From contig CP081303.1 in the NCBI GenBank assembly GCA_019720755.1, positions 434,001 to 498,000 on the forward strand: a stretch of DNA of 64,000 nt. Reading direction: 5' to 3'. Positions 27,229 through 36,768 of this stretch are shown piece after piece. The position numbers were made by a program, and so were the translations under genes. The notes below the pieces were generated by a model, which was not told where the DNA came from, did not search any database, and saw nothing but the letters and a program-made list of their open reading frames with translations. Source of the DNA: Prolixibacteraceae bacterium. GTDB taxonomy: Bacteria > Bacteroidota > Bacteroidia > Bacteroidales > Prolixibacteraceae. Each line of letters opens with the position of its first letter. The stretch's first letter is position 1.

Positions 27229-30200
27229 ATGAGAAACGATCATCACACAATGAAAAGGCAAAACTTTTTGCTCGTTATCTGTATTCTATTGCTAAGTATC
27301 CCTGCTACTTATGCAAGAGAGATTACATATAATGAGTTGTTGTCATTTGAAACTAAGGTAGATGATTCATGGATCACTTCATCTGGCTCTAATTTGAGTA
27401 TCTCCAAGTATCATTATAAACATGGAACTTCGAGTTTGCAATGGACATTTCTACCTGGGGCCTCTATTGATGTGTCTCATTTAAATATTCCATTGAAATC
27501 GAAAGGAAATTTAGAGTCAACATTTGTGTGTTGGGTTTATAACCCACATCCAAATAGAACTGGTAAGATGAGAATTGAGTTTTACAAGTCTGACAATAAA
27601 TCTTGTTGGTTTGATATGGGAATGAACTTTAAGGGTTGGCGCGCCGTATGGGTAAACTATCATAGAGATATGAAGGGAACTCCTGTAGAAGGTATGGATA
27701 AAATGCGTATAGTAGCCCCTTCAAACCAAAAAGGAGTGGTCTATTTCGACCATATGGTTATTTCTGATATGATTGATCATCATTTAGCCACAGGGGATTA
27801 CCAAGTTCCTTTTGTAAACTATCATGGCACTAAGTCGTGGCAAGTTCTTTTGAGATCTGCTTTGCAAAAACCAACAATTAATAAGCATTCTGTCACTAGC
27901 AAAGAGTTAAGCGATTTAAAAGTCATTGACCTTCGTTTTCGTAATATGGTGTATACCCCTTCGTTGGTTACCCCATCTTCATTGGCTCGTTTGAGAAAAG
28001 ACTATGATTTTTATAACATACATCTGAATGAGGATAAGTCCCTCATTGGACGTCCTTTGTTATTTTCGGATTTCTCCTTAATGTATTCGGAACACTTAAA
28101 AGATACCCAATACTATTTCCGAAGTAATAAGATGGATCTCAAATCCTATGTCACTTTAATGTATCGCATATCTTGTGCATACACCAGTGCAGAATCTTTA
28201 GATAATGCAAAGAGTGTCCAAAAAGAGTTAGCAACGATGTTTTTGAATCTTCGAACTCATCTGATGGATCAAGGTTTCTGTGAAGGAAGTGGAATGGGGA
28301 CATTACACAATTTTGGTGAGAGTGCAAAGAATCTTTATTTGTCCTATTTTTTGATGAAAGAGGTACTTCGCTCAAGTCATTCATTAAATCAAGCACAACG
28401 TGATCTTGCATGGTTTAGTGGCCTTGGAAATGTATTTCCAGAACCGATTAAAGGTGGCGTGGATATTGAAGCATTCAACACAACTATCATGGGTCGATTG
28501 TCTAGTATCCTTTTGATTGAAGATGCTGCTGTAAAAGTACAATATATAAAGAGCTTTGTCCGCTTTTTAAATAATGGTTTATCTTATTCGACAGGACTAC
28601 TAGATGGAATTAAGCCTGATGGATCTGTATTTCATCATGCAAATAATAACCCTTATTATGCAGATTCAAGTTTTAAAAATGCATGTAGGTTAGTGTTCAT
28701 CCTTTCTAAAACTGATTTTGCGATCAGTCCGAAGAGTCATGAGAATTTACGTCAATCTCTGTTAAAGATGCGACTGTATTGTAATAAATATGTTTGGCCT
28801 TTATCTCTGTCTGGAAGGCACCCTAAAGGGACTGGAAATCTTTCAACTGAGTATTATCGTTATCTTGCTATGGCTGGTGAACCAAATGGAGATAATGATA
28901 TAGATCCCGAGATGGCTGGCGTGTTTTTACGTTTAGTCGACGATGCCGGATCGGATAGACAGGCACAATATATATTGAAGTATGGCGGAATTTCTGAGAC
29001 CCCCCCTGTTGGAAACTGGGCCTTAAACTATTCGGCTTTAAGTATTCATAGAAGAGGTAATTGGTTGGTTACAGCACAAGGTCATTCACGTTATTTATGG
29101 TCTTCTGAACAGTGTGTAAATGCAAATATATATGGAAGATATTTGACTTATGGTTCCCTAAGTATTATTGCATCCAATAAGGGAAATACTCCAAGTAACT
29201 TTACTTCAGGTTTTAGGCAATGGGGATGGGATTGGTCTCGTATTCCTGGAACGACCTCTGTTCATCTTCCTATTGACAGTTTAGAAGCAGATATAAAGAG
29301 TGTAGATAAGTTTAGTCAATCAGAGGAGATGTTGCTGTCTGACGAGGCTTTCTGTGGCGGTGCTTCTTTAGATACAATGTATGGTGTATGGGCAATGAAA
29401 CTTCATGGAAATGCGAAGTATGATGGATCTTTAAGAGCTCGTAAATCGGTCTTCTTTTTTGATGATAAGATTGTCTGTTTGGGTTCTGATATTGAGCAGA
29501 AAAACTCACAGTATCCTACAGAGACCACTTTATTTCAGACCTATTTAAAGAAGAAGGATGAGCCTATTGAGCTCAATAAAAAAGAGATTGATAAGTTCCC
29601 TTTTGAATGGCACAATGATGTGTCTGAGCGTAAAGATACTTACCTCAAAGATAATGTGGGGAATATGTACTATATCCCTTATAAATATCAAGTAGAAGTT
29701 GGAAGAAATCATCAGATCTCTAGAGATCAGTCGAGTAAATATCGTACAGAAAATGATTTTGCTACTGCAGTGATTAGTCATGGTGTGGCTCCGACTTCTT
29801 CATCTTACGAATATGTGGTTCTTGTGCAACCAGAAAAGTCGGATGTGAAGCATTTTATGAAGCGTATGCGTTATGATGATACCCATCCCTACTTTGTGCA
29901 GCAGAATGATAGAGAAGCACACATTGTTGAGGATCGACTTTCTAAAGTGAAAGGATATGCATTCTTCGTTCGTAATAGAGACATTGATGATGACCTTATT
30001 AAGGTAGTAGATATGCCTTGTTTGGTGATGACAAAGAGCTATAAAAAAGAGTTAAAACTAAGTGTATGTGACCCCGATCTTCATCTTTATAATGGTCCAA
30101 GTGATGTGGAGTTTGATGAAAAAGGCAACTATGTTGAAAGAAGTGTCTATTCTCGTGATTGGTTTGAAAATCAAAGTAATGAGTCTAAAATAAAGATCAC

Positions 30201-30330
30201 ACTTGAAGGCGATTGGACTTTAGAGGGAGGAGAAGGTTGTACCATGCATAGTCTAAATAATGGTAAAACACAGTTGATCTTTATTTGTAAGGATGGTCTT
30301 ACAAATGAGGTGAAGTTGAAAAAGAATTAG
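27229..30330 (+). CDS. PL8 chondroitin/hyaluronan lyase, third paralogue
   Basis: A 1033-residue member of the chondroitinase ABC group and the most divergent of the three in the window. A start at 27250 (MKRQNFLLVICILLL) gives a clean signal peptide ending at TYA and may be the true start. The N-terminal sandwich has NFKGWRAVWVNYHRDMKGT; the catalytic set is His470, Tyr477 (FHHANNNPYYA), Arg530 (SGRHP) and Glu627 (SSEQCVNANIYGRY), so it should be active. It has no T9SS tail. The region around the catalytic His differs (NNNPYY for VLYPAY), which may mean a different sulfation or uronate preference. A sulfatase gene starts 5 bp after the stop, so they are one operon. Confidence 0.93.
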   Translation: MRNDHHTMKRQNFLLVICILLLSIPATYAREITYNELLSFETKVDDSWITSSGSNLSISKYHYKHGTSSLQWTFLPGASIDVSHLNIPLKSKGNLESTFVCWVYNPHPNRTGKMRIEFYKSDNKSCWFDMGMNFKGWRAVWVNYHRDMKGTPVEGMDKMRIVAPSNQKGVVYFDHMVISDMIDHHLATGDYQVPFVNYHGTKSWQVLLRSALQKPTINKHSVTSKELSDLKVIDLRFRNMVYTPSLVTPSSLARLRKDYDFYNIHLNEDKSLIGRPLLFSDFSLMYSEHLKDTQYYFRSNKMDLKSYVTLMYRISCAYTSAESLDNAKSVQKELATMFLNLRTHLMDQGFCEGSGMGTLHNFGESAKNLYLSYFLMKEVLRSSHSLNQAQRDLAWFSGLGNVFPEPIKGGVDIEAFNTTIMGRLSSILLIEDAAVKVQYIKSFVRFLNNGLSYSTGLLDGIKPDGSVFHHANNNPYYADSSFKNACRLVFILSKTDFAISPKSHENLRQSLLKMRLYCNKYVWPLSLSGRHPKGTGNLSTEYYRYLAMAGEPNGDNDIDPEMAGVFLRLVDDAGSDRQAQYILKYGGISETPPVGNWALNYSALSIHRRGNWLVTAQGHSRYLWSSEQCVNANIYGRYLTYGSLSIIASNKGNTPSNFTSGFRQWGWDWSRIPGTTSVHLPIDSLEADIKSVDKFSQSEEMLLSDEAFCGGASLDTMYGVWAMKLHGNAKYDGSLRARKSVFFFDDKIVCLGSDIEQKNSQYPTETTLFQTYLKKKDEPIELNKKEIDKFPFEWHNDVSERKDTYLKDNVGNMYYIPYKYQVEVGRNHQISRDQSSKYRTENDFATAVISHGVAPTSSSYEYVVLVQPEKSDVKHFMKRMRYDDTHPYFVQQNDREAHIVEDRLSKVKGYAFFVRNRDIDDDLIKVVDMPCLVMTKSYKKELKLSVCDPDLHLYNGPSDVEFDEKGNYVERSVYSRDWFENQSNESKIKITLEGDWTLEGGEGCTMHSLNNGKTQLIFICKDGLTNEVKLKKN

Positions 30331-30335
30331 TTAAT

Positions 30336-31841
30336 ATGAGAAAAAACATATCTCGAAGAAGCTTTGTAAAGAGTGCAACTGTTGCTACAGCAGGTGCTGG
30401 AATTATTTCTAGCAACTTGCTAAGCAGTTGTTCTAAGCATGAGGAGAAGGAGAGGCCAAATGTATTATTTATATTTCCGGATCAATATCGTAAACAGTCG
30501 TTAGGATTTTTGAATAATGACCCTGTACGTACTCCAAATATTGATAAGTTGGCAAAAAATGGTGTACACTTTACAGATGCAGTGAGTAATCACCCACTGT
30601 GTAGCCCATTTCGTGGTATGTTGTTCTCTGGTAAATACCCACTAAGTAACGGCGTTCAATCTAATTGTCATTCGGGACGAACAAAATATGGTAACTTTTT
30701 GAAACCAGATGAGAGATGTTTTTCCGATGTAATGAAAGATTCTGGTTATGCAACAGGTTATCTCGGAAAGTGGCACTTAGATGGACCAACTCCAACCAAA
30801 CCAGGTGAGCCAAATATTTGGGACTCTTACTGTCCTCCTGGTCCTCATCGCCATGGCTTCGAGTTTTGGTATTCTTATGGTACTCACAATCGACATAATC
30901 ATCCATACTACTGGATCAATGATGCTAAGGAGAATGAAAAAACGGACGTGAACCAATGGTCACCTGAACACGAAGCGGATGTATTGATTGACTATCTTGA
31001 AAATAAAGATGGGAACTTCCGTGACGACAATAAACCGTTTTTTATGTGTTGGGGGATTAACCCACCTCACACACCTTTTACTGAGGTGCCAAATCGTTAT
31101 AAAGAACGATTTAAAGATTTAACTATTGATTCTGTACTTAATCGTCCGAATGTTCGTAAGACACAAGCTCCTTTCTATAAAGAGACTGGTTTTGGAGATC
31201 CTGGAGTGGAGAAAAAACTTAGTCAAGCTAAAGATTATTTTGCTTGTGTTGAGGGAGTCGATGATCAAATAGGTCGTGTGTTGGAAGTTCTTGAAAAACA
31301 AGGATTAAAGGATAATACGATCGTTATCTTCTGTTCTGACCATGGTGAGATGTTAGGTAGTCAAGGATTGATGCATAAAAATGTTTGGTTCAAAGAGGCA
31401 TTCGAGATCCCTTTTATCGTTAGTTGGCCAGGAAAAATTACACCAGGAACAGATAACCTACTTTTGAGTGTTCCTGATATTATGCCAACATTCTTATCCT
31501 TTTTAGGGTTAAAAGATCAAATTCCGGCTGGTATAGAAGGGAAGGATTATTCTGCTGTTTTGAGAGGAGAGGAGTTCGATAGACCAAAATCCGCAATGTA
31601 TTTCTTCGATAAACCTGAAGAAGAGAAAGAGAAACGTCGAGGGGTTAAAACCCATGAATATACTTATGTTGTTGCTTATGATAAACATAGTAAAAAGCAT
31701 ATCTTCTTGTATGATGATATTAATGATCCATATCAATTAACTAATATCGCAGGGCAAAAACCTGAGGTTGAGGCTTCCCTTCATGAAATGTTGGCGCAGC
31801 ACCTACACAATACGAAGGATTATTTCATTAGTTACATTTAA
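30336..31841 (+). CDS. S1-family sulfatase
   Basis: Formylglycine-dependent sulfatase that probably removes sulfate from chondroitin-type oligosaccharides. The active site motif CSPFRG carries Cys89, to be converted to formylglycine by a maturase not in this window. NVLFIFPDQYR gives metal-binding residues, GKWHLDG the active-site lysine-histidine, and IVIFCSDHGEMLGSQG the remaining metal ligands. The N-terminus has a twin-arginine-like signal (SRRSFVKSATVATAGAG) followed by SSC, so Tat-type export and lipid anchoring are both possible. It is 501 residues. It is co-transcribed with the upstream PL8 lyase and a second sulfatase 32 bp downstream; the sulfate position attacked cannot be told from sequence. 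Confidence 0.93.
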   Translation: MRKNISRRSFVKSATVATAGAGIISSNLLSSCSKHEEKERPNVLFIFPDQYRKQSLGFLNNDPVRTPNIDKLAKNGVHFTDAVSNHPLCSPFRGMLFSGKYPLSNGVQSNCHSGRTKYGNFLKPDERCFSDVMKDSGYATGYLGKWHLDGPTPTKPGEPNIWDSYCPPGPHRHGFEFWYSYGTHNRHNHPYYWINDAKENEKTDVNQWSPEHEADVLIDYLENKDGNFRDDNKPFFMCWGINPPHTPFTEVPNRYKERFKDLTIDSVLNRPNVRKTQAPFYKETGFGDPGVEKKLSQAKDYFACVEGVDDQIGRVLEVLEKQGLKDNTIVIFCSDHGEMLGSQGLMHKNVWFKEAFEIPFIVSWPGKITPGTDNLLLSVPDIMPTFLSFLGLKDQIPAGIEGKDYSAVLRGEEFDRPKSAMYFFDKPEEEKEKRRGVKTHEYTYVVAYDKHSKKHIFLYDDINDPYQLTNIAGQKPEVEASLHEMLAQHLHNTKDYFISYI

Positions 31842-31873
31842 TCAATATTTCCAATATATTTATTTTGCAATAA

Positions 31874-33280
31874 ATGAAGAGAAGAGATTTTATAAAGAAA
31901 GGGGCACTTACCGCATCTGCAGTTGGTGTCGCTTCTACAATACAAGGTGCTCCTATCCCTTTCAAGAATAGGAGTAAAACGAAGTCATCTCGTCCAAACA
32001 TTCTTTTTGTAATGACAGATCAGCAATGTGCTGAAGCAATTAGAGCATTCGGAAATAAGGACTTACATACTCCTTCAATGGATAGAATTGCGAAATATGC
32101 AATGAACTTCAAGAAGGCTTATTGTCCTACGCCATTATGTGTACCATCAAGAAGTAGTATGTTTACAGGATTGTATCCACATGAAATTAATGTTCCGATT
32201 AATAACCTTAAGGCGGAATGGAATACTACAGAGTATCCTTATATGGGAAATATCCTGAAAACAGCAGGATATGATACTGGATATGTAGGTAAGTGGCATC
32301 TACCAGCTTCTCCTAAGGATAAACATATTCATGGTTTTGATTTTATTAAACATGCTAGAGCAAATGACTTAGACCCTGATGTGGCTGAAGCTTCTATTGA
32401 GTTTTTAAGTCAAGAAAGAGATAAACCTTTTCTTCTTGTTTCATCTTTTGTAAACCCACATGATATTTGTCAATGGGCTAGGGGAGAAGCGATGAGAAAT
32501 GATGCAATTGGGGTGCCTCCTAAAGGGGATCAGTGTCCTGAATTACCAGATAACTTTGAGATTCCAGAGTTGGAACCTGATGTGATAAGATATGTTCATT
32601 CTTTATCTAAAAGAACTTATCCTACTGATGACTGGAGCGAAAGCAAATGGAGACAGTATCGTTGGGCTTACTATCGTTTGGTCGAAAAAGTTGATGCTCA
32701 CTTAAAGCCGATTCTTGATGCATTAGAGGAGAAAGATCTGTTAGAGGACACGGTGATTATTTTCACAAGTGACCATGGTGACGGCAATGCGCATCATAAG
32801 TGGAACCAGAAGCAAATTCTTTATGATGAAGCAGCGAGAGTTCCTTTTATGATTAGCTGGAAAGGACATACTGAGATTACTGAGTATAATGATCTTCCTA
32901 TTTCGACAGGAATTGATCTTATTCCAACGATGTGTGAGATTGCAGGTGTTAAAGCTCCTGTCTATATGAAAGGAAAACCATTATTTAAACTTTCTAATGG
33001 AGATAGAACTGCTTTTGATAGAGAGTATACGATTACAGAGACAGAGTTCTGCCTTTCTAAAGTTACTTATGGAGTAAAAGGTCGTATGGTTCGCTCTTCT
33101 CGTTATAAGTATATCGTATATGAGCAAGGACATTTAAAAGAGCAGTTCTTCGATATGGATAGCGATCCTGGTGAGATGACCAATCTTGCTTACGATAAGA
33201 ATTATAAAGAGCTTAAGAATAAGCATATCGATGTATTGAAAGAATGGATCAAGGAGACTAGAGATAACTTCCAAATATAG
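31874..33280 (+). CDS. S1-family sulfatase, second
   Basis: A 468-residue sulfatase with Cys89 in the motif CVPSRSS, metal site PNILFVMTDQQ, GKWHLP and VIIFTSDHGDGNAHH. The signal is Tat-like (MKRRDFIKKGALTASAVG), so export in folded form is likely. It differs clearly from the upstream sulfatase (different size, CVPSR against CSPFR, different metal-loop sequence), so the two should attack different sulfate groups, for example on uronic acid and on GalNAc. It ends the PL8-sulfatase-sulfatase operon; a strong terminator follows 29 bp after the stop. Confidence 0.93.
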   Translation: MKRRDFIKKGALTASAVGVASTIQGAPIPFKNRSKTKSSRPNILFVMTDQQCAEAIRAFGNKDLHTPSMDRIAKYAMNFKKAYCPTPLCVPSRSSMFTGLYPHEINVPINNLKAEWNTTEYPYMGNILKTAGYDTGYVGKWHLPASPKDKHIHGFDFIKHARANDLDPDVAEASIEFLSQERDKPFLLVSSFVNPHDICQWARGEAMRNDAIGVPPKGDQCPELPDNFEIPELEPDVIRYVHSLSKRTYPTDDWSESKWRQYRWAYYRLVEKVDAHLKPILDALEEKDLLEDTVIIFTSDHGDGNAHHKWNQKQILYDEAARVPFMISWKGHTEITEYNDLPISTGIDLIPTMCEIAGVKAPVYMKGKPLFKLSNGDRTAFDREYTITETEFCLSKVTYGVKGRMVRSSRYKYIVYEQGHLKEQFFDMDSDPGEMTNLAYDKNYKELKNKHIDVLKEWIKETRDNFQI

Positions 33281-33309
33281 TACGTCTCGTTCTTGCTGTT
33301 GTAATATCA

Positions 33310-33357
33310 AAAAAGTGTGATAATCTCTTCATGTTAGTGGAGGTTATTACACTTTTT
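33310..33357 (+). terminator. Terminator of the PL8-sulfatase operon
   Basis: AAAAAGTGTGATAATCTC / GAGGTTATTACACTTTTT, 16 of 18 pairs, with a 12-nt loop and a run of T, after the second sulfatase. Confidence 0.85.
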
Positions 33358-33753
33358 TTTGAAGTCAATATTTCGGATTACTATCTATACCAAATACCAA
33401 TTTGAATTGTATCTCATTTCAACATTTAATTAGGTTATAACTCGTTCATAATTTGGGATTAAGGTAGCTTTTATTCCTTGCCTGTGCAATGTATACAAAG
33501 CATCTCTATTCTAAAAAGAAGAAGTCTAAGGCTTCTTAAGAACTGTTATGATCCTCCTTTTATGGATTCTATTTCAAAAAAGATATGAGCCAAAACGACT
33601 TGGATTAAATCGAGTTTAAGAGTTAGATTCGTTAGTCTTTGGTTGCGTATTGGATAGGGTTACATTACTATGAGAGTAACTGAAGGGTAATTGAAGAGTA
33701 ACTGAAGGGTATCCGAAAGCATTAACAAATTATATTTATAGAGAGCTTGTCTC
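33358..33753. other. Non-coding stretch before ISL3 element
   Basis: About 400 bp without a gene. It includes four 11-bp tandem repeats (33676-33719) and, at its end, GAGCTTGTCTCAAAA, which looks like an old insertion-sequence terminus. Confidence 0.4.
33676..33719. repeat. Four 11-bp tandem repeats
   Basis: Units GTAACTGAAGG, GTAATTGAAGA, GTAACTGAAGG and GTATCCGAAAG follow each other without gaps. The role is unknown. Confidence 0.7.
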
Positions 33754-35070
33754 AAAATAATGGTTCTTCCATGAATTGCGTATATGAACAAAAAGACTGG
33801 TAAACATATTCTATAGTTATTTCTTATATAAAACGCTATAGACTATGAATACCAGTAGTATATATCATTGTTTAGGATTACAAGACCAGCAATTATTATC
33901 CACATCCTATGTTGGAGATACCATCCAACTTAAAGTTAAAACAAAAAAAGACAAACTACGTTGTAGTCGCTGTAAAAGAATGCATGTTATTTGTTGTGGA
34001 GTTGTTGAACGTAGTTTCAAGGGGCCAATGATAGGCAAAAAGAAGTGCGTTATTATCATAGATGTTCAACGCCTTTATTGCAAGAAATGCAAGATCGTAC
34101 GTCAGGAACATTTAAGGTTTGCAAAAGAGCAGAAGTCCTATATTCGATCTTTAGAGAAGATGGTTTTACTTCTCTCTTCTCATATGACGATTCAATCAAT
34201 CAGTCGACTTTTAGATCTTAACTGGAATATTGTAAAAGATATCATTAAGTCTCACTTAAAATCAAAATATCATTCTCCTGGGCTAAAGGGGGTGAAACAT
34301 ATTGCTATCGATGAATTCGCAGTGAGGAAGGGACATGTATACATGACTTGTGTATATGACTTAGATAAAGGAGTCGTTTTGCATGTAGGGAAAGGTAAAG
34401 GTTCCGAATCATTGGTTCCATTTTGGAAACGAATAAAGATCAATAAAGTCCAAATAGAATCTGTTGCTATTGATATGTCAGCTGCCTATATCCTTTCAGT
34501 AAAGACCAATGCACCTAAAGCTACTATGGTATTTGACCATTTCCATATAATAAAGAAACTAAATGAGACTATAAGTAAAATTAGAAGAGATCTTTACAAC
34601 AAAGAGAAGGATAAGGTTATCAAGAAAAGTTTAAAAGGAAGTCGTTGGCTATTGTTAAAGAACCCAGAGAATCTCAACCTTCAGAAAGGGGAAGACTCAA
34701 GACTTGAAAAAGTATTAGAAACGAATACCACCTTGTTTTACGCATATTATTTGAAAGAAGAATTGAGGGAATTATGGAATCAAGATAATATTAGAGACGC
34801 TTCAAAATTACTTAAACAATGGATAGAAGAGGCAAATGAGACTGAAATCCCTCAGCTTAAGAAAATGGTAGAACTATTGACCAAACACAAAACAGGAATT
34901 CTAAATTGGTATAAGTGCAATATCTCCACGGGGCCTTTAGAAGGAATAAATAACAAGATTAAAACCTTAAAAAGACAAGCATATGGCTATCGTGACTTAG
35001 ATTTTTTTATGTTAAAAATAAAAGCAATGCATCAAGATATATACGCAAAATGTGGATGAACCAAAATAAT
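33754..35070 (+). mobile_element. Complete ISL3-family insertion sequence with target duplications
   Basis: The element proper spans 33762-35062 (1301 bp). Its ends are imperfect inverted repeats: left GGTTCTTCCATGAATTGCG, and the right end reads inward GGTTCATCCACATTTTGCG, both continuing with TATAT. The 8 bp AAAATAAT stand on both sides (33754-33761 and 35063-35070), the size expected for ISL3. The transposase reads to its stop inside the right repeat. Intact ends, duplication and gene mean a recent and probably still mobile insertion. Confidence 0.95.
33845..35059 (+). CDS. ISL3 family transposase
   Basis: A 404-residue transposase, full length for the family. The N-terminal zinc-binding region has the cysteine pairs CSRCKRMH and CKKC, and a helix-turn-helix-like segment follows (HMTIQSISRLLDLNWNIVKDII). 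The DDE catalytic core shows HIAIDEFAVRKGH, AIDMSAAY, FDHFHIIK and the C-terminal TGPLEGINNKIKTLKRQAYGYR with the catalytic glutamate. The stop codon (35057-35059) lies inside the right inverted repeat. Confidence 0.96.
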   Translation: MNTSSIYHCLGLQDQQLLSTSYVGDTIQLKVKTKKDKLRCSRCKRMHVICCGVVERSFKGPMIGKKKCVIIIDVQRLYCKKCKIVRQEHLRFAKEQKSYIRSLEKMVLLLSSHMTIQSISRLLDLNWNIVKDIIKSHLKSKYHSPGLKGVKHIAIDEFAVRKGHVYMTCVYDLDKGVVLHVGKGKGSESLVPFWKRIKINKVQIESVAIDMSAAYILSVKTNAPKATMVFDHFHIIKKLNETISKIRRDLYNKEKDKVIKKSLKGSRWLLLKNPENLNLQKGEDSRLEKVLETNTTLFYAYYLKEELRELWNQDNIRDASKLLKQWIEEANETEIPQLKKMVELLTKHKTGILNWYKCNISTGPLEGINNKIKTLKRQAYGYRDLDFFMLKIKAMHQDIYAKCG

Positions 35071-35169
35071 TTGCCAGTGAAAATTATTTTAAAATATTAT
35101 TGTGGTATGAAAAAAGAGATGTTCCTTTTAAATGATACATTAAGGATTGTTGGGATGAAAACAAAAATA
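35071..35169. other. AT-rich flank of the IS element
   Basis: Sequence originally continuous with the left flank of the IS element. With the duplicated AAAATAAT it forms an inverted repeat AAAATAATTT / AAAATTATTTT around GCCAGTG, so the IS landed in one arm of a small hairpin. No gene is supported. Confidence 0.4.
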
Positions 35170-35320
35170 AATGGTCTAGGAAAGAGATGTTTCATTTCGT
35201 TTGTAAAAGTAGAAGATATTTTAAAACTAAAAACATTCTTAACTAGACCACTCTAATCGTTATGATTCTATTGGAACACTAGTTTTATTATCCCCTTTAC
35301 TCTACCACTCCGAATCTCTT
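35170..35320. repeat. Divergent fifth copy of the nested-hairpin element
   Basis: An 83-nt hairpin (35170-35252) with outer stem TGGTCTAG (35172-35179) / CTAGACCA (35243-35250) and inner stem ATGTTT / AAACAT starting at position 18. It is followed by CCACTCTAAT, AACACTA and then ATTATCCCCTTTAC near 35286-35299. Length, stem positions and downstream motif match the four tandem units at 36415-37650, although the stem sequence differs. Confidence 0.65.
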
Positions 35321-35392
35321 CTTCTTTGTATTACTTAATCATTCTTTCTCTAGTGTATTTGTCATGATGTGTATCGTTAGTTATCCATACAG

Positions 35393-36300
35393 TTGCCCTC
35401 TGTAACATGGGATGACCATCAGTTGTACTATTGTGATTTGGATAGAAATTCGGAATTAACTACTAATTTTTACAACGAAGTTGAAGGATTCGATATAACA
35501 GCCTCAAAAGTGAATCTTGGACAGGATTTAATAATACGTGAACTTCAAGAAGAGGATACGGTTGTTGTCATTCTTGTTTCAAATCATAAGCTTCATTACA
35601 ATACAGAAAAAGATCGAATGGAGGTTTGCAGTGATAGAACTGATTGAATCTATATGTATACCAATAACTCGTCCTCTGATCTATTTATCTCAAAAGAAGT
35701 TTGCTTGGATATGATTTCCATTAGATTTCGGTTTGAAGCTTTTGACAAGTGGATTCGAGGACGTTTTCCACATTTAGAGGAGATTATCTTGGATCACACC
35801 GAACAGATATTTTTTGAGACTCTTACTCTCGAAATAGAACAGCATTTACGTAACTAGTTTAGTAGTCAGAGTGAAAATGTAGGTTTAATAGGTTTCACTA
35901 TTGGTCATTGTATTCTCTTGGTATCACAATCTTTCAAAGAGCTAGATAAAAAAGAGTCTCAACCGGCTGTAATTCGGATTAAAAAATATGATCAAGAAGT
36001 TATACTGTCTGTAAAGCAGTATCTTATGGGTCAAATTTCGGATGGTCCTTCAATGAAAGAACTAAGTAGTTATTTTGGTCTAAGCTCACAAATACTGCGT
36101 ACAAATTTTAAAGCAGTTATAGGTTATCCCCTCATCAATTTGTTTTAAGAATGCGTTTTGAGATAGCAAAACGTAAATTATTAACTACAGACGACACGAT
36201 TGAAAAAATAGCTTTAGATATTGGTTTCTCAGATAAAAGTCATTTTATTAAAGGGTTCAAAAAGTATTTTGGGGTGAGTCCAGGATGTATTCATGAATAG
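35393..36300 (+). pseudogene. AraC-family transcriptional regulator, broken
   Basis: One reading frame from about 35393 carries a plausible regulator N-terminal region but is stopped by TGA at 35645 and TAG at 35855. It resumes with PSMKELSSYFGLSSQILRTNFKAVIGYP, the first helix-turn-helix of an AraC domain. A one-base loss in the CCCC run near 36130 shifts the frame; the rest (HQFVLRMRFEIAKRKLL, IEKIALDIGFSDKSHFIKGF, YFGVSPG) is the second helix-turn-helix and ends at 36300. Two stops and one frameshift make a sequencing error unlikely to explain it all. It may once have served this PUL. Confidence 0.8.
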
Positions 36301-36419
36301 TAGTAGAAACAGTGGATCAAATTTATATCATGAATGTCCTTAACAATCGATTTGTTCGGTATTCATCCATTCATTTGATCAATTAAATGTGTGGATTTTT
36401 TGAGTGAGATTAAAAAACA

Positions 36420-36502
36420 AATGGTTTCGCATAGAGGTATACAACTCTTAAAGCAACAACACAACATAATTAGGAATTGTGCACAACACTAGCGAAACCA
36501 TT
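36420..36502. repeat. Nested hairpin, tandem unit 1
   Basis: Outer stem 36420-36430 / 36492-36502. The inner stem has GTATACAA here, giving one A-C mismatch, so this copy is the weakest of the four. Confidence 0.8.
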
Positions 36503-36768
36503 CAAATAGTAGTAATTATATATAATATACTTAGTATATTATGATGTTAACACTACATCTATTATCCCCTTTACATTATAATCACCGTATAGGCTTGAGT
36601 TTACCCTACTATTAAAAGTGATTTTTTTTGATAAAAGAATATTTCTTGGAATCAGGAGTCGCTAAACTTATTCTTTAAGTACTTTTGTATATAATTAAGT
36701 GGCTTATTCGTGGATAGTTTTTTTGCAATGAGAAGGTGGTCGTGGGATTTAAAGTGATAGTATAAACA

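Noticed and set aside
35050-35256. A 68-residue plus-strand open frame from the end of the IS element
   Set aside because: It starts inside the transposase gene and runs through the inverted repeat and the fifth hairpin element; no family or plausible start.
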